64,000 nucleotides of DNA from Aurantiochytrium sp. KH105 (GCA_003116975.1 BGKB01000041.1:372001-436000), one strand, 5' to 3'; counted from the first letter of the stretch, positions 9,921 to 20,254 are shown. The notes: generated from the sequence alone by a model not told the origin. Numbers and translations: made by a program.

Positions 9921-10455
9921 CACCAAGTCAGAGACCAAGTTTCTCATCTTAAAAGGGAAGAGTGGAATGGCTGGCTGGCTGGTTGGCTGGCTGGGTGACA
10001 AAGTAGCCGCCGCGATCGAGTGAACATGTTTTTCACACGCTCGCGGAAATATATTTAGCCCAAGGCGAGCTTTGTCACTGATCTCTGCCAACAACGTCCA
10101 ACCATCGAAGCTTTCTTATTTCCGTGTGAAACTCGAAACGTAAAGAAGTTGTAAATGTAGAAAGAAAAAAAAAGTACGCGTTGCGAGTAAACCATCCTTT
10201 TACTTTTCGCTTGTGTGCGACTGTGTGCAAGAAAAAGATCGTTGGTCTAAGTTTTACGCGCAAAATCCAGGGACAAAGAACTTCTTGAGTCGAATAACAA
10301 CGGGCCACGGTCACAGGTCGCTACATGTTTACATAAGAGGTTTTTCTTTTTCTAGTCAATCGATCTCGTATTCTGTAGGCATTTCAAGAGCACAGCATTA
10401 TACAAAATCGTGGCGCAGGCTCCGCTGCAGCCAATATACGTTTTGGATCCCCTGG
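9921..10455. other. Convergent 3' region SEH1/RPA12
   Basis: About 535 bp of lower-GC sequence. It has a GGCT/GGTT tetramer run at about 9968-10000 and A/T-rich 3'-UTR-like stretches. No gene is seen. Confidence 0.6.
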
Positions 10456-10851
10456 TCAGTTGTTCTGGCTCCACGTGTGAGCACATTTGAGACAATCGTA
10501 AAACACGGTCTGACCTTCATCAACCGAGCGCAGCTGCATGGTGTAAAAGGTGGCCTTGCCGTGCCCGCATTTGGGGCACGTTTCGTCGACTTCGGCGCGA
10601 TGCTGTGTGGCTGTATCGAACCTGCCGTTGTCCGTCTGCAGACCATCGCGTTGGGCGATGAAGCGCTTGGCCCACTTGGGGTCTGTTTGAGCCTCTGCAA
10701 AGGTCCTGATTTTCAAGTTTCGGCTATCGAGGTCACCATAGCAGCACGTGCGGCCGCAGCACACGCACGTGACGGTATCTGAGTTGGGCGTCGCGAGCAG
10801 CGTACCGCAGCGGTCGCAAAAGCTCGTACGCGTCGCGAGAGGGTCCGCCAT
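10456..10851 (-). CDS. RPA12: RNA polymerase I subunit RPA12 (A12.2)
   Basis: A protein of 131 residues (yeast A12.2 is 125) with two zinc ribbons. The N-terminal ribbon uses C12, C15, C29 and C32. The C-terminal TFIIS-type ribbon uses C92, C95, C120 and C123 and carries the acidic hairpin QLRSVDEGQTVFY with D111-E112, the residues that stimulate RNA cleavage by Pol I. The RSxDEGQTVFY form separates A12.2 from RPB9 and from RPC10/C11. The first ATG is at 10851; the longer open frame begins with GTG. Confidence 0.93.
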   Translation of the reverse strand: MADPLATRTSFCDRCGTLLATPNSDTVTCVCCGRTCCYGDLDSRNLKIRTFAEAQTDPKWAKRFIAQRDGLQTDNGRFDTATQHRAEVDETCPKCGHGKATFYTMQLRSVDEGQTVFYDCLKCAHTWSQNN

Positions 10852-12457
10852 CTTCTGTACGGCTGCTAACACCGGCCAGCCAGCCACGAGACGAGCCAGA
10901 GGAATGAAAAGTACAGCCTCTCGTCCGCGAGGACCGTGCTGCGTTCGCCGCGCTCAAGCAACTGCAGCCGCGCGCGTGGTGGTCCTCGCTGCTCCGCTGC
11001 TGTTGCTGCTGGTTCTGTGTCGCGCCGTGGCCACACAGCCTCGTCGCGGCCGCCTGCTTATGCGCGAGCTCCCACGGACTAGAACCCACCTTTACCGCCC
11101 CTTCTCCGGATTGTCACCCAATCGCCATCTCATGTATGAAGGACCGTTCACATGCTATACTTTCCCCTAGGTATTCCTTGGAAGCCCCTATCCCGAGTGA
11201 GTGCGGCTCTCGCCCCTCTTTCACAGGCTTCACGGCCAGTCATTTGCTCCACTTGCTGCGCGCGCATTATTCACTTGCTCGTCTCCATTCTCCACTTGTA
11301 GCCGCCCTTGTGGAGGCCCCGCGCGCAACGCTCTCTTCCGTCTCGCAAGAACCCGCCGCTGCCGCCCGCGCATCATGGCATGACGGCGCTCTCTGCCCGA
11401 TCCCGCCTGCCTCGGGCCCTCGCAGACTCGCGGAGAACAGCACGGACCTCGACGAGAACCAAGAGCAAAGGGGTCGTGGTCTCCTCCGCGCCGTTCACGC
11501 AGCGTCGCGGCGGGCGGCGCGGGTCTCGGGCTCGCGCGTGGCTCGCTCCCGGCGGCGGTCGTTAGATCCAGGCGGTGGCCACTAGGCAGTAGATTCCCGG
11601 CGGCGGTCGCAAGTGTAGAATTTCTCCGCGCAAGTGGAGAATGAGGCCTTCGCAAGTGGAGAATGCGCGCGAGCGGCGCGCCTCTCCGCCACTGGGCGGG
11701 TGTCCAAGTCGCGCGGGAGAAACGAAAGCCCGACTTGCGGCGCGCGATAGCCCAGTGTGCGCGGCGAAACTCCGCACTTGCGGCGCGGCGCCGCAAGAGC
11801 GGCCGATTCGTGGCGGCGGCGGCGGCGGCGGCGGCCGAGTGGGCGGCGCGGCCGCAAGTGGGGAATGCCGCGATAGCCCACTTGCGGCGCGCGCGGCAAG
11901 TGCGCTATCTCCGCGCGGCGACAGAGAGGCGGAGCCGCCTTCGCCCGTGTCTGTCTGTCTACTGACTAGGCGGAAGCAGAGAGGGGGAGGAGAGCAGATA
12001 AACTCAATTCCTCCGCCGGTCGCGGTCGCGTCGATCGAGCGATCGACCGGGGCCACGCCCGAAGGACCCCGCGCGGAGTCGGCTGCGAGAGCGCCCGCGC
12101 TCCCGCCCGCCCCGCCCCGCCCCGCCCGCGCCGCGCCGCGCCGCGCCGCGCCGCATCGCGCCGCATCGCATCGCGGAGCGAGCGAGCGGCCGCCAGTCGC
12201 CGCCCGCCAGCCAGCCAGCCAAGCAAGGCGAGGCCGGCCACCAGCAGCACCGCCGCCGCCCGCCGAGGCAGCGCAGGCACAGGAGCGAGGCAGAAGGCCC
12301 CGCCCGCGTCGCCGAGGAGCGCAGCTCGGGACCCTTCACGTGGTCTCGACGCACGAAGCAAGGGTAAAGCCCGCAGAACGAACGAGGAAGGCACGCAGGC
12401 GCACTCGCCGCGAGCCACGAATACATACACGTAAACCCGCCTCTTGGAGAAAGGAAA
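10852..12457. promoter_or_regulatory. GC-rich divergent promoter RPA12/EIF4G with CAAGTG motif cluster
   Basis: About 1.6 kb between divergent starts. From 11245 to 11905 it carries about ten CAAGTG cores and two CAAGTC variants on both strands, often as CGCAAGTGnGGAATG or CAAGTGnGCTAT. After 12050 the sequence is C-rich with GCCCC and CCGCG runs and an AGCC repeat (the eIF4G 5' leader). No supported gene is seen; the long open frames here are GC-driven. Confidence 0.6.
11245..11905. promoter_or_regulatory. Homotypic cluster of CGCAAGTG motifs
   Basis: Cores on the minus strand are at 11250, 11272, 11293, 11775 and 11879, and on the plus strand at 11610, 11631, 11653, 11855 and 11897. Related CAAGTC forms are at 11704 (+) and 11732 (-). 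Four copies continue into GAATG or a close variant and two into GCTAT. Confidence 0.55.
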
Positions 12458-15400
12458 ATGAGCGCTCCGCCCCAACAAGGACGCGGTCACCCCGCGCAGC
12501 AGCAGCAGCAGCAGCAGCAGCATCAGCAGTCGCCGCAGATGCACCCCGGCATGATGGGCCAGCCCATGATGTACCCGGGCATGGGCCAGCCCGGCCCATA
12601 TGGCATGATGCCCGGCCGCCCCGGCTCCGCCAGCGACAACGCGAGCGTTGGCAGCGCCGGCAGCAACCCCGGACCCACGCCCGGCATGATGGCTTCCCCC
12701 GGTGGTGGACCCATGAACCAGCAACAAATGGGTGGACGCCCGCCCATGTACCCGACCATGCCCATGGCCTACTACGGATACCCGTACATGCAAGGCGGCG
12801 CCGGCATGGGCATGCCCAACGGCATGCCGCAAGGTCCCAACAGCGTCTCCGGCTCCGATGATGGTTCCAACGTGAGCCCCAACGCCAGCCCTGGCATGGG
12901 CCCCATGGCGCAGCCTTTCATGTACCCGCGCGGTCCGCAGTTCATGTATTACCCGCAGAGCGGCATGGGAGGCCCCGGCATGGGCAACGCCCCGCCGCCG
13001 CACCTCCAGCAGCAGCAACAGCAGCAGCAGCAGCAATCCTCGGCTCCGCCCCCGCGCAAGGAGAAGAAGATTCTCGAGATTATTGACCCGAAAACCAAGA
13101 AGGCCGTCTTGCCCTCTCCCACGCACAAGGAGGCGTCCTCGGCGGCTTCGACCTCTTCTGCCTCCTCCGCAGCCGCCGCCGCGCCGGCCGCTGCGCCTGC
13201 CAGCAACGCCAGCTCCACCGCAGCCTCGGGACAGGCCTCGAACGGAAGCGGTGCAGCGGCCGCGGCCCCCGCCCCGGCAGCCCCTGCCGCGAGCAAGCCC
13301 GGTCCCCGCAGCAACATCATGCTCGAGGCCCTGCAGCGCAAGCTGCAACAAGAGGCTGCCGAGGCTGGCAACAGCGCCGAGGCCGATTCTGCCGCCGCCG
13401 CTGACCGCCAGCGCAAGGAGGCCGAGGCCAAAGCCCAGCTAGAGGAGCAGCAACGCGTCGCCGACGAGAAGCGCAAAAAGCTCCAAGAGGACGAAGAGCG
13501 CGCCGAGAAGGAGCGCAAGGAGGCCGACCTCAAACGAAAGGCCGAGCAGGCCGAGGAGGAGCGCAAGAAGCGCGAGCAGGAGCTTGTCCGCCAACAGGAA
13601 GTCGACGCCGCGGCCAAGGCCCGCGCGCTTGCCGAGGGAAGCGCGCGTTCCACCCCCGCCGCAGGGAGCAGCAGTAGTAGTGCTAGTCAGTCTCCGTCCG
13701 CAGCTGCCGCTGCGGCGCCGGAGGCATCTGCCCCTGCGAACAACGCAGACGAGCAGACCGACAGCGCCCCCGCAGAGATCACCCCGGTGCAGGTCAAGCG
13801 CAACGAGTCCGGCAAGATCATTTACGAGTATGCCGAGCTCATGGGCTTCAAGACCCGCTATCGCGACACCCCGCAGGAGCTCACTGCCATTGACTTTAAG
13901 ATTGTCTCTGTGCGCCCTCCCCTGGCGCGCGGCGCCTCGGGTGGCATGGGTGGCAGCCGTCGTGGCTTTGACGGCGGCAACCCGCGCGAGCAGCGCCCGG
14001 GCGGCCCGCCCGGCGCCCAGTGGGGCCGGGGCGGCCCTGGCGCCGGTCCCGGCGGTCCTCGTGGCGCCCCGCGCGGCCCGCCTCTCGGACCCGGTGGACG
14101 GCCTTTGCCGCCGCCGCCCAACGCTGGCATGCGCGTTGCGCCTCTCAAGACCTCCGAGAAGGGCTGGAAGGCCAAACCCGCAGGCAGCGAACTCGAGGCC
14201 ACCATCAAGAAGGTGAACGGTATTCTCAACAAGCTCACCCTGGAAAAGTTCGACCGTCTCTCGAAGCAGATGCTCGAAATTCCCATGAAGAGCGTGAAAA
14301 TGCTCAAGGAGACCATGGCTGCCATCTTCGACAAGGCTCTTTCCGAGTCCAAGTTCGGCGAGCTCTACGCGGACCTGTGCAGGGTCATCGTCGAGAGCAA
14401 GGGCAAAAATCACCAGTGGGACTTTGTAGAGACCAAGGAGAGGGATGGAAAGTACTATTTTACCGCGTCTGACGACGAGAACGAGCCCGACGAGACTCGC
14501 CTTGTGGGCCCGTACGATTCCGAGGAGAAGGCGCTCGAAATGGCGGCCAAGATGACCGACTTTAAGCGCATCCTTCTTAACAAGTGTCAGGAAGAGTTCG
14601 AAAAGGAGACCCAGATTCAAGAATCCGAGGCCCTTGTGGAGGAAATGAAGAACCTCTACATGAACGAGACCGATAAGGCCAAAAAGGCAGAGGCGCAGAT
14701 CAAGTATTCCGATGCCAAGTACGAGTCGCTCAAGATCAAGCGAAAGGTGCTCGGTAACATTCAATTCATTGGCGAGCTCTTCAAAAAGAAGATTCTCACC
14801 GAAAAGGTCATGCACTCGTGCATTATCAAGATCCTCAACCCCAAGCAGGAGATTCCCGAGGAGGAAGACCTCGAATGTCTCTGCCGTCTTCTCACCACAA
14901 TTGGCAGCACGCTCGACTCCAGTCCTGTCCCGCGTACGAAGCAGCTCGTCGACGAGTACTTTGCCAAGCTGCGTCGTATCGCCGGCAACAAGGACCTCGA
15001 CGCGCGTTACCGCTTCATGATTATGGATGTTATTGAGCTCCGCGAGAACAAGTGGCAAGCTCGCCGCGAGGAACTCAAGGCCAAGAAGATTGAGGATGTC
15101 CACAAGGACGCGGCACGTGAGGAGCAAGAAAAGGCTCGTCAGACCGCACGTGGCGGCGGCGCCCGCGGCGCGCCACCTGCTCGTGGCGGTGGCTCGTTCG
15201 GCCGCGACCGCGGATCCGCGCGTGGCAACTTTTCTAATGCTGCCAGCAATGGCCCTATGATTCAGCAGGTCGCGAAGGGTTCCGCGATGGGCTCCTCGCA
15301 GGGATACAAGATTGGTGGCGGCGGCGGCGGTGCTGCCAAGGTTGGTGGCGCTCGTCCTGCCGGAGGTGCCGCTCTCGGTGGTGGCGGCCTTCGCGCCGGT

Positions 15401-16183
15401 GCTGGCTCCATGCGCCCGGGTGGCGCGGCCGGGTCCTTTCGCCCTGGCGCCAGCGCTGGTGCTGGGCTGCAAAAGCCTCCTGCTCTGGGTGGCGCGGGTC
15501 GCGCCAGCGGTCGCTTTGCTCCTGGTCGCATGGGCGGCTCTGGTCCTTTGCGCCCCGGCGCTGGCGGCCAGGGCGCACCTGCGGGCCAGTCCGCCCAGCC
15601 TGCCAAGCGCAAGGTTCCTGCCATCGATACAGAGACCATGGAAAACAAGGTTCGCGGTGCTCTCGAGGAGTACGTGCACCTGAACATGACCTCCGAGCTC
15701 TCGGAGTCCTTCAAGGAGCTCATTCCTCAGGTCGAGTCCGAGGAGGAACTTAAGCTTTTTGTCATCAAGCAGGCTTGCTACATGATCGTCGAGAAGAAGG
15801 ACGCAGAACGTCGTCACATCCCGGACGCTCTCGTGCACCTTCACAAGGAAATGTCGTTTCTCACGCACGACGACTTTGTCGCTGGCCTTGACGCTCGCTT
15901 CGAGTTTATGGCTGATGAGAGCATGGATAGTCCACTCTGTGTCCAGCACTACGGTACCCTTTTGGCGCACCTCTTTGTTGAGGACGTGCTCAAGCTCGCC
16001 GACTTCCCTGCTTTTACCGAGAAGATGAAGGAGGAGTCCAACCATATTATCGGCATGCTCTTCAAGAAAACTATTGCGGCACTCAAGGAACACGAGAAGG
16101 GCCCCAAGGTGCTCGAGGAGCAAAAGGATTCCATCCCCAAGGACTTTGTCTCCGAGTATAAGCTTGAGGAGACTCTCGCCTGA
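12458..16183 (+). CDS. EIF4G: Translation initiation factor eIF4G
   Basis: A protein of 1,241 residues that acts as the cap-complex scaffold. Residues 1-200 are Met/Gly/Pro/Gln-rich with two poly-Gln runs. Residues 200-440 hold Ala-rich and then charged coiled-coil sequence. The eIF4E-binding motif YEYAELM (YxxxxL-hydrophobic) is at about residue 456. An RGG/Pro-rich linker follows. The MIF4G HEAT domain spans about 577-875 (LEATIKKVNGILNKLT, FDRLSKQMLEIP), binding eIF4A and eIF3. A Gly/Arg-rich segment follows, then an MA3 domain at about 1060-1200 (ENKVRGALEEYVHLN, HLHKEMSFLTHDDFV). The protein ends after MA3, so the extra C-terminal W2 domain of animal eIF4G1 is absent. The ATG is the first in frame after a pyrimidine/GC-rich leader. 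Confidence 0.95.
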   Translation: MSAPPQQGRGHPAQQQQQQQQHQQSPQMHPGMMGQPMMYPGMGQPGPYGMMPGRPGSASDNASVGSAGSNPGPTPGMMASPGGGPMNQQQMGGRPPMYPTMPMAYYGYPYMQGGAGMGMPNGMPQGPNSVSGSDDGSNVSPNASPGMGPMAQPFMYPRGPQFMYYPQSGMGGPGMGNAPPPHLQQQQQQQQQQSSAPPPRKEKKILEIIDPKTKKAVLPSPTHKEASSAASTSSASSAAAAAPAAAPASNASSTAASGQASNGSGAAAAAPAPAAPAASKPGPRSNIMLEALQRKLQQEAAEAGNSAEADSAAAADRQRKEAEAKAQLEEQQRVADEKRKKLQEDEERAEKERKEADLKRKAEQAEEERKKREQELVRQQEVDAAAKARALAEGSARSTPAAGSSSSSASQSPSAAAAAAPEASAPANNADEQTDSAPAEITPVQVKRNESGKIIYEYAELMGFKTRYRDTPQELTAIDFKIVSVRPPLARGASGGMGGSRRGFDGGNPREQRPGGPPGAQWGRGGPGAGPGGPRGAPRGPPLGPGGRPLPPPPNAGMRVAPLKTSEKGWKAKPAGSELEATIKKVNGILNKLTLEKFDRLSKQMLEIPMKSVKMLKETMAAIFDKALSESKFGELYADLCRVIVESKGKNHQWDFVETKERDGKYYFTASDDENEPDETRLVGPYDSEEKALEMAAKMTDFKRILLNKCQEEFEKETQIQESEALVEEMKNLYMNETDKAKKAEAQIKYSDAKYESLKIKRKVLGNIQFIGELFKKKILTEKVMHSCIIKILNPKQEIPEEEDLECLCRLLTTIGSTLDSSPVPRTKQLVDEYFAKLRRIAGNKDLDARYRFMIMDVIELRENKWQARREELKAKKIEDVHKDAAREEQEKARQTARGGGARGAPPARGGGSFGRDRGSARGNFSNAASNGPMIQQVAKGSAMGSSQGYKIGGGGGGAAKVGGARPAGGAALGGGGLRAGAGSMRPGGAAGSFRPGASAGAGLQKPPALGGAGRASGRFAPGRMGGSGPLRPGAGGQGAPAGQSAQPAKRKVPAIDTETMENKVRGALEEYVHLNMTSELSESFKELIPQVESEEELKLFVIKQACYMIVEKKDAERRHIPDALVHLHKEMSFLTHDDFVAGLDARFEFMADESMDSPLCVQHYGTLLAHLFVEDVLKLADFPAFTEKMKEESNHIIGMLFKKTIAALKEHEKGPKVLEEQKDSIPKDFVSEYKLEETLA

Positions 16184-16707
16184 TTATGCATGCTTCGAGG
16201 TTTCTCTGCCCAAGCTGTTTTGCATGCACCCTAACGCCCTACTTACCAGCACAGCAAACTGCTCTTTAACAAAAACTTCAACTAAAAGTAAACGCCGCAT
16301 GAATGGCCAACGACTCGTTTCCTTTTGCTTGGAGTAGACCGCTCAGGTCAAGGCTTGCCCGCTCTCTTGGCGACGGGCCTAGTTTTCGCCTAAATTTTGC
16401 GCTGCGCGAGGTCCTTGCCTCTTTTCACAAATCGACAAACAACCACCTTGTCTTCGACGAGTCAAACTGAATTTTCTATCGCCTCAAAAGCGACCAGGAT
16501 CGATTCTTTATTGCACTATGCTAAACGTTGGCTGCAGACAAGGCTTGCAATCCAGCAGAGAACTCGCATCTGCGCGGCAAGCATCGCCCTACCTAACTTC
16601 GCCGGCACACTAACCACATTGATAGACTTTCCTTCAGAAAATTGGCCATCTCGAACAGAAGAGGATGGCAACTTCGAACAGAAGAAAACGGGTGGTACGC
16701 TTCTTAT
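16184..16707. other. Convergent 3' region EIF4G/ARMH3
   Basis: About 520 bp without a supported gene. It contains a short direct repeat TCGAACAGAAGA at about 16650 and 16674. Confidence 0.6.
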
Positions 16708-19215
16708 CTATTGCTTAGAAGCTCGTGAAGGAAAGGCTTTCTTCTCGAACACATGCTGACGATTGCAGTCAGAGATGACACGTACGATGAAATCCCGAAG
16801 CAATGCTCGTTCATGTTGTGTTTCAACATAGCGCTGAAAGCCATCCCGCAAACGATCATGCGGGGCCAAACGAAGCGTCGAAGCAGCAGTTGCCAAGCGT
16901 TCCAGTATCTCTTGATCGCGCTTTGAACGTTCTGCTGACGTCATCTCGACTTCCGGACTCTCCTCGAGCATCATCACCACGGCAGAAAAGTGAAAGAGGA
17001 TGTTACGCAGGTTTGCGAGATCGTGCTGCACCACACGCGGGCCCCCGAACGAGGCCAACGAATGGTCGCGTTCCAAGACGGCTCCAAGCTTCTCAATGAC
17101 CACGCGGTGACGCAAAATCTCCAAAAAGAAGAGTACCCGCGAACTGTCGTCCTGCAAATCGCTATCCAGAATTAGATTCAGCATGTGTACGACATGCACG
17201 CAAAGATCCAAGTATCGAGCAGCTGTGAAGCCTGCAAAAGTGGTAGGACCATTCGCAAGGCGGTCCAACAGACAGAACAGGCCACGACTCACAAAGACCC
17301 AATCAACACCCAGAAGCAGCGCCGCCCCATGCGGAGCTTTTGTGCCAAAGGTCCGCTTCTCAAACATGATGAGCCGGTGTAAGAGGTCTACAGCGCGAGC
17401 GCACACTGCCCCTGCACCGTGACGTACAGCCTCCTCATGATGAAGACCTGTCCGTGGCGCCGCGGTATGTGATGAGCTTTTCGGCGATGGATCGGATTGT
17501 TGGGGTTGCTGCTGATGATGGTCATGATCATGATGGTGATGCTGGCCAGCGTCGGATTGGCCCTGGAGTGACGTAGATTTTTCATCACTTGCGAACTCCA
17601 AAAGTACCGCAGCGACTTGGTGATAAAGCACTGCAGCAAGAGACTTTTCAACAACTCGCATGGACATACTTTCGAGGCTACGACGGTGACGTTCCGCCTC
17701 TGAACTATTGCTCGCACCCGCAACGGAAAGTCCGCGCTGTGGCCGATTTTGTTGCTTCACCGCTGGAACAAAAGCGAGACTTCCAAGACGCATCTCCTTT
17801 TGGCGATGGAAAACGTGAAGATTGTCAACGTTGGAGGTGTCCTCAAATGCAACGGCGAAAAGCAAGGTTGACACTTGAACATTTTCCACGAGACCTCGCA
17901 GCACCAAGAGGGCTACGTGCGTGGAAAAGGGTGTGCTCGTATTGGCCTGAAGACAGAATGTCAAAAAAGTAAGAGTTTCCAGAAAAACGTCTGCGCACCG
18001 CAGCGGTTGCGGTAAGCTGTGTCCGTCGGCCGCTGCCCACGGCGGCGCGTCGTGCTCCGTCAGTACTCGCATCCACACATTCGAGCCCTGGCTTATACGC
18101 ATGCTGCAAACCTCGTACAAAAAGAGAAGCATCAGCTGAGCCCGCGCCCAGAGAGCTGCGTCGCACTTGAGTTCCGGGGATTGGACCAAAATCGGGCTCT
18201 CTGCAGAACAGCGCGCCCGTTCCTGCTGCGCGGCCTTGCTCGCTTTGCTATTTGCTTCGGCAGACACGTCGAGACCCGTGATCCACGCACCAAGCGAAGA
18301 AGTCAGCTGACCACCCCACGAAATGACGGACTCTGATGCCATGTCGACCCATCCAAAAATGTCATTCTCATCACCCCGTGCATAAGTACCCGTGGTACTG
18401 CGCACAAACTGTGTATTAAAGTCCGCGAGCACTGCTCGCAGGGAGAACAGGTAGCGATGCGTATCATTGACGCTCGTTTCGCGCAAGTGTTGCGCAAACA
18501 TGTTGCGCGATTCGTGCTTTCGGTGATGGCACAGCAAACCATACTCTGCAAATACGGCCTCATGTTGCATTGTCCGTTCGGATCGCGCGAGGACCGCACC
18601 AAGGCCCTTTGCCACGGCCTCGTGTCGCACGCGAAAGTGGTCGAGAAGAGAGTTTCGTTGCAAATGTTCACATGCCATTGTCAGCGCGAGAAGCACAACA
18701 AGTGCCTCGTTCGCCAGCTCATCCTCGCGCTCCGCGATGCCCGAGACTTCCTCCAAGAGGCGCCCAAAAACGGTCTCGGCGTCATCCATGCTGCACAGCA
18801 TACGAAGCGCCTGCTCCTCAAAGTCTACGTAGTGTCGGCTCATGATACCGCCAATGAGTACAGCAAGCATTTCAAGTGCGTGTTTGCGGCGAATAAGCTC
18901 TTCGGCATCATCCTCACGGTTGTGCACCTGCCCGCCGTCCTTCTTTCTCTGCACCGATTCGAGCAGCCTGCGCACGAGGACGTGCGTGAGCGGCATGGGT
19001 CGAACCGCGCTAAAGACAGCGACCGGCGCCAGCAGCTGCGCTTGCGAGGCGTGCTCGAGCGTTGCGCGCAGAAAAGCGTGGTTCACCTCCTCGTCGAGCA
19101 GCCGGCTCCATGCGTCGTCAGTTTCCACGACCGCATGCCGCCGCCTCTTCACCAGGTCCGTCACGGCCGTGCAGAACGCGTCGCGGCGCCCGCGCCGCAC
19201 GCCTGCGCCCCGCAT
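16708..19215 (-). CDS. ARMH3: ARMH3 (C10orf76) homologue, DUF1741 armadillo-like protein
   Basis: A protein of 835 residues. The C-terminal DUF1741 region is recognisable: LTFLTFCLQANTSTPFSTH, then LLVLRGLVEN and, near the end, LRDGFQRYVETQHERALLRD followed by FIVRVISDCNR, matching the family ending (LQDGLDQYERYSEQH, then FFKELVRSIS). The N-terminal half is helical and armadillo-like. In animals ARMH3 is a Golgi protein that binds GBF1 and PI4KB and supports PI4P production. A His/Gln-rich insertion lies at about residue 560 (codes HHHHDHDHHQQQ). The ATG at 19215 is the first in frame. It is divergent from the Sfi1-like gene. Recognition is from memory of the family ending, not a search. Confidence 0.75.
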   Translation of the reverse strand: MRGAGVRRGRRDAFCTAVTDLVKRRRHAVVETDDAWSRLLDEEVNHAFLRATLEHASQAQLLAPVAVFSAVRPMPLTHVLVRRLLESVQRKKDGGQVHNREDDAEELIRRKHALEMLAVLIGGIMSRHYVDFEEQALRMLCSMDDAETVFGRLLEEVSGIAEREDELANEALVVLLALTMACEHLQRNSLLDHFRVRHEAVAKGLGAVLARSERTMQHEAVFAEYGLLCHHRKHESRNMFAQHLRETSVNDTHRYLFSLRAVLADFNTQFVRSTTGTYARGDENDIFGWVDMASESVISWGGQLTSSLGAWITGLDVSAEANSKASKAAQQERARCSAESPILVQSPELKCDAALWARAQLMLLFLYEVCSMRISQGSNVWMRVLTEHDAPPWAAADGHSLPQPLRCADVFLETLTFLTFCLQANTSTPFSTHVALLVLRGLVENVQVSTLLFAVAFEDTSNVDNLHVFHRQKEMRLGSLAFVPAVKQQNRPQRGLSVAGASNSSEAERHRRSLESMSMRVVEKSLAAVLYHQVAAVLLEFASDEKSTSLQGQSDAGQHHHHDHDHHQQQPQQSDPSPKSSSHTAAPRTGLHHEEAVRHGAGAVCARAVDLLHRLIMFEKRTFGTKAPHGAALLLGVDWVFVSRGLFCLLDRLANGPTTFAGFTAARYLDLCVHVVHMLNLILDSDLQDDSSRVLFFLEILRHRVVIEKLGAVLERDHSLASFGGPRVVQHDLANLRNILFHFSAVVMMLEESPEVEMTSAERSKRDQEILERLATAASTLRLAPHDRLRDGFQRYVETQHERALLRDFIVRVISDCNRQHVFEKKAFPSRASKQ

Positions 19216-19545
19216 TTCCCCCCTTGCGCGCTTGGCGCCAGGCGTCCGTCCTCGCGGCGCCGCCCTGGCCTCTATCTTTTTGCGGGTTGGGTGACGACGA
19301 CGCTGCCGCCGACGCCGATCAAGGTCTCGCTTGACGATGACGGTGACTTACTCAACTTGCGCGTGTGTCGAACGGGACCTTTTCCGTTTTCAGCCACAGC
19401 TGAGCTGAGCTTGGCAAATGAACGACGAGAATCAACAGGCGGTCATAGGCCTACTCTTTCGTGCGTGTTTCCTTGCCACTGCGTTGGGAAGAACTCTGTA
19501 TCCCGCGCCGTGTCTGTTGCTCTTCCTCTCTTGTCCTCCGAGACT

Positions 19546-19592
19546 TTGCCTTGCCTTGCCTTGCCTAGCCTTGCCTTGCCTTGCCTTGCCTT
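19546..19592. repeat. (CCTTG)n pentanucleotide repeat
   Basis: About eight CCTTG units with one CCTAG variant. A GCAAG-type relative of this repeat occurs at about 522-546. Confidence 0.85.
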
Positions 19593-19867
19593 CATGGGCG
19601 GCCTTGTGCCTTGTGTTATACGTCATAAATGTGTCGCTTTCGATCCACACGCTGCTGTAGCCACCACGCGATGATTGCTCCTTCAGCGGCGATGTTGGCT
19701 CGTCGAGGCACCAGCCCGTCTGCATCTCGCGCCGCCGGCGTCAGAGCTCGGAGCGTCGCGCGCGGTGCGGCAGGTATCGCGTCGTCATTTGCAACGCGGC
19801 CCGCCGCGAGAGACATCTCGCGTCCCACATGGGTCCCCTACTCTTCGTTTCTTGCTTTTGTTTGTTG

Positions 19868-20254
19868 TTATGCTGCAACCGCCGAGGCCTCGAAAGGATG
19901 GAGAAAGAACACCGAGATGGGAAACCAGAACCCGAAGCGAGCGAGCGAGCGAGCGAGCGGCTGGCTATGCGCCGCGACGTCCGCGCGTACCGCGAGCACC
20001 TGCACGTGGTGGCGAGTGACCCCGCGCGCGCGGTCAGAGCGGGGCCTGGACATGCGGAGGCGGAGCAAGAGAAACTGAGCAAGGGCGTCGACGAGGACGA
20101 CCTGGAGGCCGTCCTGGCCGTCTCGCCAGTGCGACTTGTACTCGATCAAGACCAAGAAGAAGCTGCCGATCTGAGTGAAGAGCCACGCGAGGATGCCGGG
20201 CATGTCGGGATGGAAGCAGAAGTTCATGAAAGTGACGTTCTGGCAGCACTTCAT
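19868..20254 (-). CDS. Possible small hydrophobic protein, unknown
   Basis: A 128-codon frame from ATG 20254 to TAA 19868. The first 70 codons are about 90% G/C at the third position (TTC, CTC, GTC, GAC, CAG), like the well-expressed genes here. The plus-strand frame through the same bases shows only mixed codon use. The product would contain a hydrophobic segment (MPGILAWLFTQIGSFFLVLI) near residue 18. The second half is Arg/Ser-rich and less convincing, so the real gene may splice out of this frame. No family was recognised. If real, the Sfi1-like gene must start near 20327 rather than at 19829. Confidence 0.35.
   Translation of the reverse strand: MKCCQNVTFMNFCFHPDMPGILAWLFTQIGSFFLVLIEYKSHWRDGQDGLQVVLVDALAQFLLLRLRMSRPRSDRARGVTRHHVQVLAVRADVAAHSQPLARSLARFGFWFPISVFFLHPFEASAVAA

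Noticed and set aside
11641-13351. 406-codon (+) and 461-codon (-) frames over the eIF4G leader
   Set aside because: Both are Arg/Ala/Gly-rich and driven by GC content; eIF4G explains the coding signal after 12458.
13439-16123. 894-codon open frame on the minus strand inside eIF4G
   Set aside because: It is the antisense of a GC3-rich coding region; it has no recognisable domain, and the plus strand has a complete eIF4G.
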